Below are positions 45,179 through 53,302 of a stretch of 53,556 nucleotides of DNA, piece after piece (within the stretch, counting starts at the first letter, position 1; each line of letters opens with the position of its first letter). This DNA is from Corynebacterium sp. HMSC074A01. GTDB lineage: Bacteria; Actinomycetota; Actinomycetes; Mycobacteriales; Mycobacteriaceae. The notes beneath the pieces are model-generated. The model had not been told where the DNA came from. It saw nothing but the letters and a program-made list of their open reading frames with translations, and did no database searches. The stretch covers positions 558-54,113 of the forward strand of contig NZ_KV825619.1 of assembly GCF_001831515.1 (NCBI RefSeq), given 5' to 3'. Position numbers and translations under genes: made by a program.

Positions 45179-45784
45179 CTAGTCTAGGGCGTCGATGAAC
45201 TCCAGGGCCTGGTCTTTGTAGGTGAAGTTGTTGGTGGCGGTGACGGCGTCGCGCATGACATCGCGGTAGAAGGCGCGGTGGCGCGGGTCCTCCGCGTGCA
45301 GCTCGCGGGCGCGGCGGGCGGTCTCGGTGGGCAGCAGGCACTCGGTCGGCACGGCGTGAATGCCCAGGTGAGCGGCGCGGGCGCGGGCCTGGGCGGCCTC
45401 CATGCGGGTGGTGTAGGCGTGGTTCGGCTCGTAGGTCACCGCGCGGGCGAGGCCGTCTGCGGCGAGCTGCTCATTGACGAAGGTGTCACCTGCGAAGACG
45501 GCGGCGAGCTCGCGGCCGTAACGGTCCTCGCGCTCCTGGTCGTGCTCGAGGCGTACGCGGGTGCCGGGCGGGGCGAGCTCGGTGAGCCGATCCGTTGCTT
45601 CCTGGTAGAGGCATTCGCCCTGTTCAGGCGTGTCGATGTTGAGCAGGCGGACGCGGACAGTCTCCCCGTCGCGGTCGACGTCGAGGGTGTCGCCGTCGAC
45701 GATCTTGGTTACCGTTGGCTGATTCTGGCAGGCGGCAAGGGTCGCGGCGGCGAGGATGGTGGCGATGAGGCGGAGCGGGCGCAT
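45179..45784 (-). CDS. Thermonuclease-like (SNase) lipoprotein
   Basis: 201 residues. The signal peptide ends in LAAC (Cys at about 19), so the protein is a lipoprotein. The SNase fold shows VDGDTLDVDRDG (calcium-binding Asp), VRLLNIDTPE (catalytic Arg and Glu) and EDRYGRELA (second Arg), so it is expected to be an active secreted nuclease. The start at 45784 begins the lipoprotein signal; a longer frame upstream has none. It follows the DUF1648 gene by 11 bp, so they are likely cotranscribed. Confidence 0.88.
   Translation of the reverse strand: MRPLRLIATILAAATLAACQNQPTVTKIVDGDTLDVDRDGETVRVRLLNIDTPEQGECLYQEATDRLTELAPPGTRVRLEHDQEREDRYGRELAAVFAGDTFVNEQLAADGLARAVTYEPNHAYTTRMEAAQARARAAHLGIHAVPTECLLPTETARRARELHAEDPRHRAFYRDVMRDAVTATNNFTYKDQALEFIDALD
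45181..45186 (-). promoter_or_regulatory. Candidate leaderless promoter (-10) of the sirtuin gene
   Basis: Minus-strand TAGACT, set in CCTAGACTAGGGCCATG, lies 6 nt before the start. The cobA start region has an almost identical context. Confidence 0.4.
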
Positions 45785-45795
45785 GTGGGTCTCGC

Positions 45796-46524
45796 TTACA
45801 TTATGGCGGCGAAGACGATGCACACCGCGAGAGACGTAACGAGCCCGATGCCCATCCGCCACAGGTAGCGGCGAGCGTGCTCGTGCGCCGTATTGATCTG
45901 TAGCTTGCTGGGGTTGGACGGGAATACTGTGATCGGTGCCGGGTCCTGCGGCTCGCTGTAGAAGCCCATGCCGACGGTGTAGCGGAAGTACTCGTTGCGG
46001 GTCTGTTCCGCCTCGTCTGTCGGGAGTACCAGGATCTGCTTGCCGGTGTTGACGGCCAACGCGATAGCGAGCACCACGACGCCGATGGTGAACACGATCC
46101 AGACCGCAGGCATCAGCCAGCCGGACGGGGCGAGGTTCGTCGACGAGAGCACGGAGAGACACGTGCACACCGACATACCAAGGATGGTTTGGGCGACGAA
46201 CGTGGCGGTTTTATCGGTGAGTAGTTCGACGCGTTTTGCGTTGGCCTCGGAAAACGGGATCGGGGAGGTGGGCGGTACGTCCGCGGTGCGTCGGACCAGG
46301 GAACGCGGTGGCACGCAGAACGCGACCGCGACGGACAGGACCGCGCCAATCCAGATCAAGGCGGTCGCGGCGAGGAACGACTTTGGTTCGTACCGGTCGG
46401 GGTTGCCGGCGCCGTCGAAATGCACCGGGATCGGATCCGGGATGGAGTCCCACCGCAGCAGTACGTACGCCAACGTGGCGAGGTAGACGAAGATCGTTGT
46501 GGCGTAGTACTGGCGGGACTGCAT
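45796..46524 (-). CDS. DUF1648 domain membrane protein
   Basis: 242 residues with about four membrane segments. PVHFDGAGNPDRYEPKS is the DUF1648 hallmark, seen in SdpI-like immunity proteins and other membrane regulators. A long hydrophilic region separates the last segments. The ATG lies upstream of the nuclease gene on the same strand. Function unknown. Confidence 0.8.
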   Translation of the reverse strand: MQSRQYYATTIFVYLATLAYVLLRWDSIPDPIPVHFDGAGNPDRYEPKSFLAATALIWIGAVLSVAVAFCVPPRSLVRRTADVPPTSPIPFSEANAKRVELLTDKTATFVAQTILGMSVCTCLSVLSSTNLAPSGWLMPAVWIVFTIGVVVLAIALAVNTGKQILVLPTDEAEQTRNEYFRYTVGMGFYSEPQDPAPITVFPSNPSKLQINTAHEHARRYLWRMGIGLVTSLAVCIVFAAIM

Positions 46525-46574
46525 GGTCTGAGGGTAGCAGGGGCGGATTGGCGTGGTTGCTGACTGTGGTTGCT

Positions 46575-46732
46575 AAACGGAGCTAGCTCCATTTGGAGCG
46601 CGGGCGGGTGGAAAACGCCTGGTCGCGGGTCGCCGAAACTCCTAAACGGAGCTAGCTCCATTTGGACTTGGCGTGGGTGGAAAACGCCTGGTCGCAGGTT
46701 GGCGAGATCCCTAAACGGAGCTAGCTCCATTT
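46575..46732. repeat. Palindromic repeat array C (3 copies, 69-bp period)
   Basis: Three identical copies of AAACGGAGCTAGCTCCATTT at 46575-46594, 46644-46663 and 46713-46732, each followed by GGA. The two 49-bp spacers share GGGTGGAAAACGCCTGGTCGC. Read in reverse complement this aligns with the spacer of array B, so C is inverted relative to A and B. The 300-bp gap between the divergent DUF1648 and AbiEi/DUF559 genes consists mostly of this array. Confidence 0.95.
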
Positions 46733-46824
46733 GGATCCCATCAGGACCCCGGCGGGCCAGATGCGGGAAACCAACCAACAACCACCACTAGACGAAACAA
46801 CCAATATGTAATAGAAAGAACAGT

Positions 46825-47754
46825 ATGGATTCGAAACGGAAGCAGGAGCTGGCGAACAAGCTCATGGATAGTAATCGGCAAGAAGACAGGCTCGCACACC
46901 GGAAACGACCCGCGGCGTACCGCAAGGTCTCCACGCGGTTTTTCATCAGCGTGACGGAATGGAAGCAGCTGCGGTATCACGAAAAACGGTGGCTGGCGGC
47001 TTACGCGGTCGGTTGTACGGTGCCGCGGGCGGTGTTGTCGGGCCGGTCGGCGGCGCGGATCCTCGGGATTTGGGTGATCGCGACAACACCGGAGCCGGTG
47101 GAGCTGGTCGCGCAGCGGGGTAAGGCTCCGTCACGGAAGCAGTGGCCGCCGGGCGTGGTCTACCGCGACAGATCACCGGGCCACACGCCACCGCAAACCT
47201 TCGACCGGCTACGCACAACCGATGCGCTGACCACCGTCTTCGCCATCGCGCTGCGCCACGGCTTCGCGGAGGGCCTCGTCGCGATGGATTGGCTGCTGCG
47301 CGAGGGGATGCCGCGCTACCGGATCGAAGAAGCGGCCGCCCGTCTCGGCCGCGTCCGCAATATCGCGACCCTGCGCCAAGTCATCGCGCACGCGGTAGAC
47401 ATCTCGCTGTCGCCGTACGAGTCCTACGCCCGCGCGCTGCTGCTGCAGGCGGGAATCGGCGGTTGGCAGGTCAACGCGCGCATCACCATCCCGCCTCACC
47501 TGTACGTGGCTGACCTGCTGCGCGGCAGCCTCATCGTGGAGATCGACGGGGCGCAGAAATACGACGGCACCACCTTCGCCCCGACCGACACGGCGATCCG
47601 CGAGGAGCGCGAGCGCGAGAAGCACCTCCAGAACGCCGGTTATGTTGTGGTGCGGGTGTCGCCGGAGCAGCTGCTTGACGACGCCCACGGGTTCCTCACC
47701 ACCGTCACCCGCATGCTCGGCTTCGCGGAAATGTACGTCACACGACCAGCGTGA
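46825..47754 (+). CDS. AbiEi/DUF559-type protein (winged helix plus PD-(D/E)XK-like nuclease fold)
   Basis: 309 residues. The N-terminal half has a basic helical region resembling the AbiEi antitoxin-type winged helix (RWLAAYAVGCTVPRAVLSGRSAARILG). The C-terminal part has YVADLLRGSLIVEIDG, an D...ExD core typical of DUF559/Vsr-like nuclease folds, followed by a helix and VVRVSPEQL. Such proteins are very common in actinobacteria and usually lack a known toxin partner; none is next to this gene. It is the gene directly downstream of repeat array C. It overlaps yaaA tail to tail by 17 bp. Confidence 0.78.
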   Translation: MDSKRKQELANKLMDSNRQEDRLAHRKRPAAYRKVSTRFFISVTEWKQLRYHEKRWLAAYAVGCTVPRAVLSGRSAARILGIWVIATTPEPVELVAQRGKAPSRKQWPPGVVYRDRSPGHTPPQTFDRLRTTDALTTVFAIALRHGFAEGLVAMDWLLREGMPRYRIEEAAARLGRVRNIATLRQVIAHAVDISLSPYESYARALLLQAGIGGWQVNARITIPPHLYVADLLRGSLIVEIDGAQKYDGTTFAPTDTAIREEREREKHLQNAGYVVVRVSPEQLLDDAHGFLTTVTRMLGFAEMYVTRPA

Positions 47755-48439
47755 CCTGGGTGCCGTCGACTTCCGCGGTCATGCCGGCTTCGGTGGCGAT
47801 GTGGGCGATGTCGTCGGGGGAGGTTGCGGTGGCGTCGTGAAGCGCAAGGGCCCTGGCGAGCTCACCCTTGTACTGCTTGTTGAAGTGGCTGACCACCTTG
47901 CGCGAGCCGTCGGGCTGGACGGATTCGACGCGGACGGTGGCCGCGCCGGGGACCGGGCCGAGCTTCTGGTAGGTGCCGGAGCGCAGGTCGACGATGAAGG
48001 GGAAGTCGGTAAGCACGTCGGTGATCGCGGTGCCCCACCGGGATTTCAGCGTGGCACCGCCGAGGCGTGCGCCACCCGAGAGCCGGTAGCGCGGGATCAT
48101 ATCACCAGCGCGCACGACACCGAAGAGCGCGGAGCCAATCGCGAGGCGCTCGAGGGCGGGTGTGGGGAGGGTGGGGGCAGACAGGGCGTCGAAAAGCACG
48201 CCGGTGTAGCGGAAAATGGCGGGCATGACCGGTGCCTCGGCGAGGTGCAGGTTTTCCTCGGCCTCGGCGCGCTTGGTGGCGGGGATCTTCAGCTGGGCCA
48301 TCATCTCATCGACAGGAAGCAAAGCCAGATCCCGCATGAGCGCGCTGCGGACGGAGTCGAGCGCGGGGAAGGACACGCTCATCGGCGCGTCCTGGCCGCC
48401 GGGCGCTTTGGTCTCAGAAGGTGGGAGGACAATAAGCAT
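47738..48439 (-). CDS. yaaA: YaaA/UPF0246 family peroxide stress protein
   Basis: 233 residues. The start [11 protein letters not shown] is the family hallmark. YaaA lowers intracellular iron and protects DNA under peroxide stress in E. coli. The start at 48439 is taken from this motif; a TTG further upstream would lie within the proS region. It is divergent from proS with 31 bp between starts. Confidence 0.92.
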   Translation of the reverse strand: MLIVLPPSETKAPGGQDAPMSVSFPALDSVRSALMRDLALLPVDEMMAQLKIPATKRAEAEENLHLAEAPVMPAIFRYTGVLFDALSAPTLPTPALERLAIGSALFGVVRAGDMIPRYRLSGGARLGGATLKSRWGTAITDVLTDFPFIVDLRSGTYQKLGPVPGAATVRVESVQPDGSRKVVSHFNKQYKGELARALALHDATATSPDDIAHIATEAGMTAEVDGTQVTLVV

Positions 48440-48470
48440 GGCCCCCAACCTTAGCGCTAGGATAAACGCC
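48440..48470. promoter_or_regulatory. Facing divergent leaderless promoters of yaaA and proS
   Basis: Minus-strand TAAGGT (48448-48453) is 8 nt from the yaaA ATG; plus-strand TAGGAT (48458-48463) is 7 nt from the proS ATG. Between them lies the palindrome TAGCGCTA. Neither gene has a Shine-Dalgarno sequence. Confidence 0.5.
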
Positions 48471-50261
48471 ATGATTACACGCCTTTCTCAGCTGTTCCTG
48501 CGCACCCTGCGCGAAGACCCCGCCGACGCCGAAGTCCCCAGCCACAAGCTGCTGGTTCGCGCCGGCTACATCCGCCGCGCCGCGCCGGGCGTGTACTCCT
48601 GGCTGCCGCTGGGGCTGCGCACGATGCGCAAGATTGAGGGCGTGGTGCGCGAGGAGATGGACGCGATGGGTGGCCAGGAGCTGCTCTTCCCGGCACTGCT
48701 GCCGAAGGAGCCCTACGAGGCGACCAACCGCTGGGACGAGTACGGCGACGATCTCTTCCGCCTGAAGGACCGCAAAGGCGCGGACATGCTGCTCGGGCCC
48801 ACGCACGAGGAGATGTTCACCCAGACGGTAAAGGACCTGTACTCCAGCTACAAGGACTTCCCGGTCACGCTGTACCAGATCCAGACGAAGTACCGCGACG
48901 AGGCGCGTCCGCGCGCGGGTATTCTGCGCGGCCGCGAGTTCGTGATGAAGGACAGCTACTCCTTCGACATGTCGGACGCGGGGCTCGATGCGTCGTACGC
49001 GAAGCACCGCGAGACCTACCAGCGCATCTTCGGTCGCGTGGGCATCCGCTACGAGATCTGTAAGGCGACCTCGGGTGCGATGGGTGGCTCGGCCTCCGAG
49101 GAGTTCCTGGCGTACAGCGAAAACGGCGAGGACACCTTCGTGGTTTCCTCGGCGGGCGACTACGCGGCGAACGTCGAGGCCGTGGTCACGGTCCCGCCGG
49201 CACCGACCCCGATCGAGGGCCAGCCGGAGGCGCAGGATTATGACACTCCGGCGTCGGAGACGATCGAGGCACTGGTCACGTGGGCCAACGACGCTGGGGT
49301 GACGATCGACGGTCGCGCAGTCGAGGCCTCCGACACACTCAAGTGCATGATGATCAAGGTGGACGATCCGCGCGCGGTCGACGAGGACGGTAACAAGGTT
49401 GGCCCGCAGCTGACCGGTGTGCTCATCCCGGGTAACCGCGAGCTGGACGAGAAGCGCCTCGAGGCCTCCCTGGAGCCGGCGACCTTCGAGCTGGCCAGCG
49501 ATGAGGACTTCAAGAACACCGACTTTTTGGTCAAGGGCTACGTCGGCCCGCGGGCGCTTAACGCCAACGGCGTACGTGTGCTCGCGGACCCGCGCGTGGT
49601 GGAGGGCTCGAGCTGGATTACCGGTGCGGATGCGCCGCAGAAGCACGTGGTGGGCCTGGTCGCCGGCCGCGACTTCACCGTCGACGCCTTCGTCGAGGCC
49701 GCCGAGGTCCACGAGGGTGATCCGGCACCGGAGGGCAACGGCACCGTGCAGCTGGCGCGCGGCATCGAGCTGGGCCACATCTTCCAGCTCGGCCGCAAGT
49801 ACACCGAGGCGATGGACGTGCAGATCCTGGACGAGAACGGCAAGCGCGCCGTGCCGACCATGGGTTCCTACGGCATCGGTGTCTCCCGCATGATGGCGGT
49901 CGTGGCCGAGCAGCGCCACGACGAGAAGGGCCTGGTCTGGCCGGTCGCGATCGCGCCGTACCAGGTGCACGTCGCGGTGGCCAACAAGGATGCCGCCGCG
50001 CTCGAGGCCGGCGATCGTATCGCCGCGGAGCTCTCGGACGCGGGGCTCGAGGTGCTTTTCGACGACCGCCCGAAGGTTTCCCCGGGCGTGAAGTTCAAAG
50101 ACGCCGAGCTCCTCGGTATGCCGTTCATCGTGATCCTGGGCCGCGCGTTCGCCGACGGCAACGTGGAGCTGCGCATCCGCGGTGGCGAGACCCTCGAGGT
50201 CCCGGCCGACGAGATCGTGGAGAAGGTGCGCGAGCTGGTCGCGGAGCAGCTCGCGGCGTAA
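48471..50261 (+). CDS. proS: Prolyl-tRNA synthetase (bacterial type with editing domain)
   Basis: 596 residues. Class II synthetase: motif 1 region near GVYSWLPLG, motif 2 around [18 protein letters not shown], motif 3 [10 protein letters not shown]. The long insertion (about 220-400) is the YbaK-like editing domain that clears Ala-tRNA(Pro). A C-terminal anticodon-binding domain ends the protein. The ATG at 48471 is 7 nt from a -10 element, consistent with leaderless translation. Confidence 0.97.
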   Translation: MITRLSQLFLRTLREDPADAEVPSHKLLVRAGYIRRAAPGVYSWLPLGLRTMRKIEGVVREEMDAMGGQELLFPALLPKEPYEATNRWDEYGDDLFRLKDRKGADMLLGPTHEEMFTQTVKDLYSSYKDFPVTLYQIQTKYRDEARPRAGILRGREFVMKDSYSFDMSDAGLDASYAKHRETYQRIFGRVGIRYEICKATSGAMGGSASEEFLAYSENGEDTFVVSSAGDYAANVEAVVTVPPAPTPIEGQPEAQDYDTPASETIEALVTWANDAGVTIDGRAVEASDTLKCMMIKVDDPRAVDEDGNKVGPQLTGVLIPGNRELDEKRLEASLEPATFELASDEDFKNTDFLVKGYVGPRALNANGVRVLADPRVVEGSSWITGADAPQKHVVGLVAGRDFTVDAFVEAAEVHEGDPAPEGNGTVQLARGIELGHIFQLGRKYTEAMDVQILDENGKRAVPTMGSYGIGVSRMMAVVAEQRHDEKGLVWPVAIAPYQVHVAVANKDAAALEAGDRIAAELSDAGLEVLFDDRPKVSPGVKFKDAELLGMPFIVILGRAFADGNVELRIRGGETLEVPADEIVEKVRELVAEQLAA

Positions 50262-50267
50262 CCCGAG

Positions 50268-51077
50268 CTACACGCGCTGCGCGTTCGCCGCGAGCTCCAC
50301 GGCCAGGTGGCGGAAAACGTCGGACTGGGCGTGGGCGGCGGTGGCGCGCCACTGGTCGATGAGCGTTTGCTGCTGCGACTGCGCGTATGCGCTAGCCGAG
50401 GCCGCATCACTCGGGGCGGGTACGCCCGCGAAGTCGTAGCCGGGTGCCGCTTCCGGCACGTCGCCGCTTGGCTCGAGCGCTTCGCGAAGGGCGAGTGCGC
50501 GGGCATCGGAGGCTTCGCGGAGCTCGTCGAGTCGCGCATCCGTGGCGTCGTCGGCGTAGGCGGTGGCCATACCGAAGCCGTACTGGGCGGCGTACTCGGC
50601 GCGCAGCATCGCGCGGGCGGCCTCGAGGTCCTCCTCGTTGTCCAACGCCTCACCGTCTACGTCTGCCGCATCCGCTTCCTGGCCCGCGCGCAAGTCAATG
50701 GCCTGCGCCACCAGAAGGGTGACGGAGTCCTCGGGGACGTTCGCGGCGGCGTCGAGTAGCGCGGCGGTAGCTAGGTGGGCTGCGGCGGAGGGGTCGGCGT
50801 TGCCGGTGGCCTCGCCGGGGCCGCGCTCGATGGCACAGGTGGTGGGTACTTCCCCGGTTTCGGTGGTGCCGCAGAGACGCTCGACCTCGTTGAAGAGTTG
50901 GGTGGCCTGGGTTTGTCGGGTGTGGGCCAACGTGGCGTCGTCAAGCACTTGCCCATCGGCAAAAGCCTGCTGCGCGAGCGCGACGAGCTCGGCGTTCGGG
51001 CGCGGGCCGACGATATCGAGTGCGTTGCAGGCGGTAAGCGGTAGGGCACAAAGCGTGACGGCGAGGAGTTTCTTCAC
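50268..51077 (-). CDS. DUF4439 ferritin-like lipoprotein
   Basis: 269 residues. GTG start at 51077; the signal peptide ends in LTAC. The mature part is Ala-rich and helical, with a C-terminal segment (EYAAQYGFGMATAYADD) resembling the four-helix ferritin-like DUF4439 domain. Several Glu residues could bind metal, but this is inferred. It lies between proS and rimP, its common place in corynebacteria, and is convergent with proS (6-bp gap). Function unknown. Confidence 0.78.
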   Translation of the reverse strand: MKKLLAVTLCALPLTACNALDIVGPRPNAELVALAQQAFADGQVLDDATLAHTRQTQATQLFNEVERLCGTTETGEVPTTCAIERGPGEATGNADPSAAAHLATAALLDAAANVPEDSVTLLVAQAIDLRAGQEADAADVDGEALDNEEDLEAARAMLRAEYAAQYGFGMATAYADDATDARLDELREASDARALALREALEPSGDVPEAAPGYDFAGVPAPSDAASASAYAQSQQQTLIDQWRATAAHAQSDVFRHLAVELAANAQRV

Positions 51078-51108
51078 GCGGAAAACCGTACACGATAGGG
51101 TGGTGGGC
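51078..51108. promoter_or_regulatory. Facing divergent leaderless promoters of the DUF4439 gene and rimP
   Basis: Minus-strand TACGGT (51085-51090) is 7 nt from the DUF4439 GTG and plus-strand TAGGGT (51096-51101) is 7 nt from the rimP ATG. The whole gap is 31 bp. Confidence 0.5.
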
Positions 51109-51651
51109 ATGGCTTTTCCTACACCTGAGCAGCTGGGCGCGCTGGTCGCGCCGATTGCCCGCAACCACGAGTTGGACGTTGAGCAGATCCGTGCGGTGCG
51201 CGCCGGCAAGAAATCGCAGGTGGTCATCGCGCTCGACGGTGATACGCCCCCGACCTTAGACGAGTTGGAGGTCGTCTCCAACGAGCTCAGCGAGCTTTTC
51301 GACGCTCGCGAGGACGCCGGCGACCTCAACTTCGGAGCCGGCTACACCCTCGAGGTGACCACCCCGGGCGTGGACATGCCGCTGACAGAGCCGCGCCACT
51401 GGCGGCGCAACCGCGGCCGCGCCGTGGCGCTTCTCGACGCCGACGGCAAGAAGGAACTGTGGCGCATCGGCGCGCTCGACGAGACGGAAACCCGTGTTGC
51501 GCTGATCGAGCGCGGGGCGAAAGTGCCTGCGGTGCAGGCCCGGTTGGTTTCCGAAATGCCCAAGGCAGTGGTAGAAATTGAATTTAAAGCGCCACCGGCG
51601 GCCGAGCAGGAGCTGGTAGACGCACCGTTCGACGAAGTAGTAGACGCGTAA
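51109..51651 (+). CDS. rimP: Ribosome maturation factor RimP
   Basis: 180 residues. It assists early 30S assembly. The N-terminal alpha-beta domain (VALDGDTPPTLDELEVVSNELSEL region) includes LEVTTPGVDMPL; the RHWRRNRGRAV segment leads into the C-terminal SH3-like domain. A longer in-frame reading back to 50563 is antisense to the DUF4439 gene and is rejected. It precedes nusA by 30 bp, the standard rimP-nusA-ylxR-infB operon. Confidence 0.95.
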   Translation: MAFPTPEQLGALVAPIARNHELDVEQIRAVRAGKKSQVVIALDGDTPPTLDELEVVSNELSELFDAREDAGDLNFGAGYTLEVTTPGVDMPLTEPRHWRRNRGRAVALLDADGKKELWRIGALDETETRVALIERGAKVPAVQARLVSEMPKAVVEIEFKAPPAAEQELVDAPFDEVVDA

Positions 51652-51681
51652 GCCCAACAGGCTTACCTGGGAGGAAGACAA

Positions 51682-52686
51682 GTGAATATTGACTTGAACG
51701 CGCTCAAAGTGATTGAGGACAAGCAGGGGATCGAGGTCGATGACCTGTTGACCACCATTGCGAGCGCGCTGTTGTTTGCCTACCTGGATTACCGCGAGGT
51801 GGATCCAGGTGAAAACACCAAGTCACGCGTGGACATCGACCCGGATACCGGCGATGTACATGTCATGGTCAGCGAGCTCGACGACGAGGGCGAAGTGCTC
51901 TCCGAGTACGATGCCACGCCGGTCAACTTCTCCCGCATCGGTGCGCCCGCAGTGCGCGACGCGATCAAGCGCCGCCTGCGCGAAGTGGAGGCCGGGCGCG
52001 TCTACACCGAGTACTCCGAGTTTGAGGGCCGCGTGGTCTCTGGCGTGGTGCAGCGCGACGCGAACGCGGAGGCCCGCGGGCTGACGATCGTGCAGCTGGG
52101 CACCGAGGCCGACCCGCAGGACGGCATCCTTTTGCCCGCGGAGCAGATCCCGGGCGAGCGGCTCACCCACGGCGACCGCGTGAAGGCCTACGTGGTGGGC
52201 GTGAACAAGGGGGAGCGCAACGTGCAGGTCAACCTGTCGCGCACGCACCCGGAGCTGGTCCGCGGCCTGTTCGCGCTCGAGGTGCCGGAGGTGGAAGACG
52301 GCTCGGTGGAGATCATCGCGATCGCGCGTGAGGCGGGCCACCGTTCCAAGGTGGCGGTGCGCGCCACCGTCAAGGGTGTGAACGCCAAGGGTGCCTGCAT
52401 TGGGCCGCGTGGCTCGCGTGTGTCCAATGTCATGAAGGAGCTCGGCGGCGAGAAAATCGACATTATCGACTACTCGGACAACCCCGCGACCTACGTGGGT
52501 AACTCGCTGGCACCGTCGAAGGTGATCAAGGTTGAGGTGCTCGATGAGGAAGCCCAGGCGGCGCGCGTGACCGTGCCGGATTACCAGCTCTCGCTGGCGA
52601 TTGGCAAGGAAGGGCAGAACGCCCGCCTCGCCGCGCGACTGACGGGCTGGAAGATAGATATTCACTCCGACGCGGCCACGGACTAG
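51682..52686 (+). CDS. nusA: Transcription termination/antitermination factor NusA
   Basis: 334 residues, the short actinobacterial form without acidic C-terminal repeats. N-terminal RNA polymerase-binding domain, S1 domain (FEGRVVSGVVQRDANAE, about 115-190), KH1 with IGPRGSRVSNVMKELGGEKI and KH2 with AIGKEGQNARLAARLTGW. GTG start preceded by GGGAGGAAG. Confidence 0.97.
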   Translation: MNIDLNALKVIEDKQGIEVDDLLTTIASALLFAYLDYREVDPGENTKSRVDIDPDTGDVHVMVSELDDEGEVLSEYDATPVNFSRIGAPAVRDAIKRRLREVEAGRVYTEYSEFEGRVVSGVVQRDANAEARGLTIVQLGTEADPQDGILLPAEQIPGERLTHGDRVKAYVVGVNKGERNVQVNLSRTHPELVRGLFALEVPEVEDGSVEIIAIAREAGHRSKVAVRATVKGVNAKGACIGPRGSRVSNVMKELGGEKIDIIDYSDNPATYVGNSLAPSKVIKVEVLDEEAQAARVTVPDYQLSLAIGKEGQNARLAARLTGWKIDIHSDAATD

Positions 52687-52706
52687 CGAATTTATGGGCT
52701 GAAAAT

Positions 52707-52728
52707 GACACCGGTGTGAGCCGGTGTC
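52707..52728 (+). other. Hairpin after nusA, not a classical terminator
   Basis: GACACCGG (52707-52714) pairs perfectly with CCGGTGTC (52721-52728). The nearest T-run is about 20 nt further on, so it may attenuate or protect the transcript between nusA and ylxR. No other feature was recognised in the 192-bp gap. Confidence 0.4.
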
Positions 52729-52878
52729 GGCCCCGCTGAGCTTAGGAAGTATTTTTTAGCGCGGTTTTGGCGTAGGCTAGTACACGGCTTAATTCCCGCG
52801 TGCCGTGTCATGTACGTGCCGGTGCAGTAGCGGGTGTCTGGCCGGTGAGCTACCGCGAGGCGAAAAGGAAGGTGCTGG

Positions 52879-53193
52879 ATGAGTGATGCGCGCAAGCGTC
52901 CCATCCGTACCCGTACCTGTATCGCCACGCGTGAGGCACTGCCAGATACGCGCCTGCTGCGGCTCGTGCAAGACCCGGACGTTCCCGGCCGCATTGTGGC
53001 CGACCCAGCCCGGAAGTTGCCGGGCAGGGGAGCGTGGATCACACCCACGCGGGACGCACTCGAGCTGGCGGAACAGCGGCGTGCCTTTGCGCGCGCTTTC
53101 CGTCTGTCCACTCCGGTGGACCTAGGTCATGTACACACGTACCTCGCCACACTGGCGAAAGACCCAACGCAAGTAAGGAAGACCGAACACTGA
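52879..53193 (+). CDS. YlxR family RNA-binding protein (DUF448)
   Basis: 104 residues. RTCIATREALPDTRLLRLV and PGRGAWITPTRDALELA are the hallmarks of the YlxR fold, always between nusA and infB. It binds RNA and may act with translation or transcription factors. The start at 52879 follows AAGGAAGG. Confidence 0.93.
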   Translation: MSDARKRPIRTRTCIATREALPDTRLLRLVQDPDVPGRIVADPARKLPGRGAWITPTRDALELAEQRRAFARAFRLSTPVDLGHVHTYLATLAKDPTQVRKTEH

Positions 53194-53302
53194 TGAGTAC
53201 ACAACCGTGAAGCAGCATCAGCGATGAAAGTCATTGACCACGTCTAGGGGTCGGTACCCGTAACCGGGCACCGCGCTCCTAGCACAAACTACAAGGAGAC
53301 AC

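Noticed and set aside
28273..46732. CRISPR arrays
   Set aside because: The repeats have regular spacing, but the spacers are similar to each other, arrays have only 2-3 repeats, and no cas gene is present.
46825..47754. Complete type IV toxin-antitoxin pair at the AbiEi-like gene
   Set aside because: No AbiEii-like nucleotidyltransferase gene lies next to it; neighbours are a DUF1648 gene and yaaA.
52707..52728. Terminator after nusA
   Set aside because: The stem is perfect but no T-run follows directly, and ylxR-infB are expected to be cotranscribed. Kept only as a hairpin.
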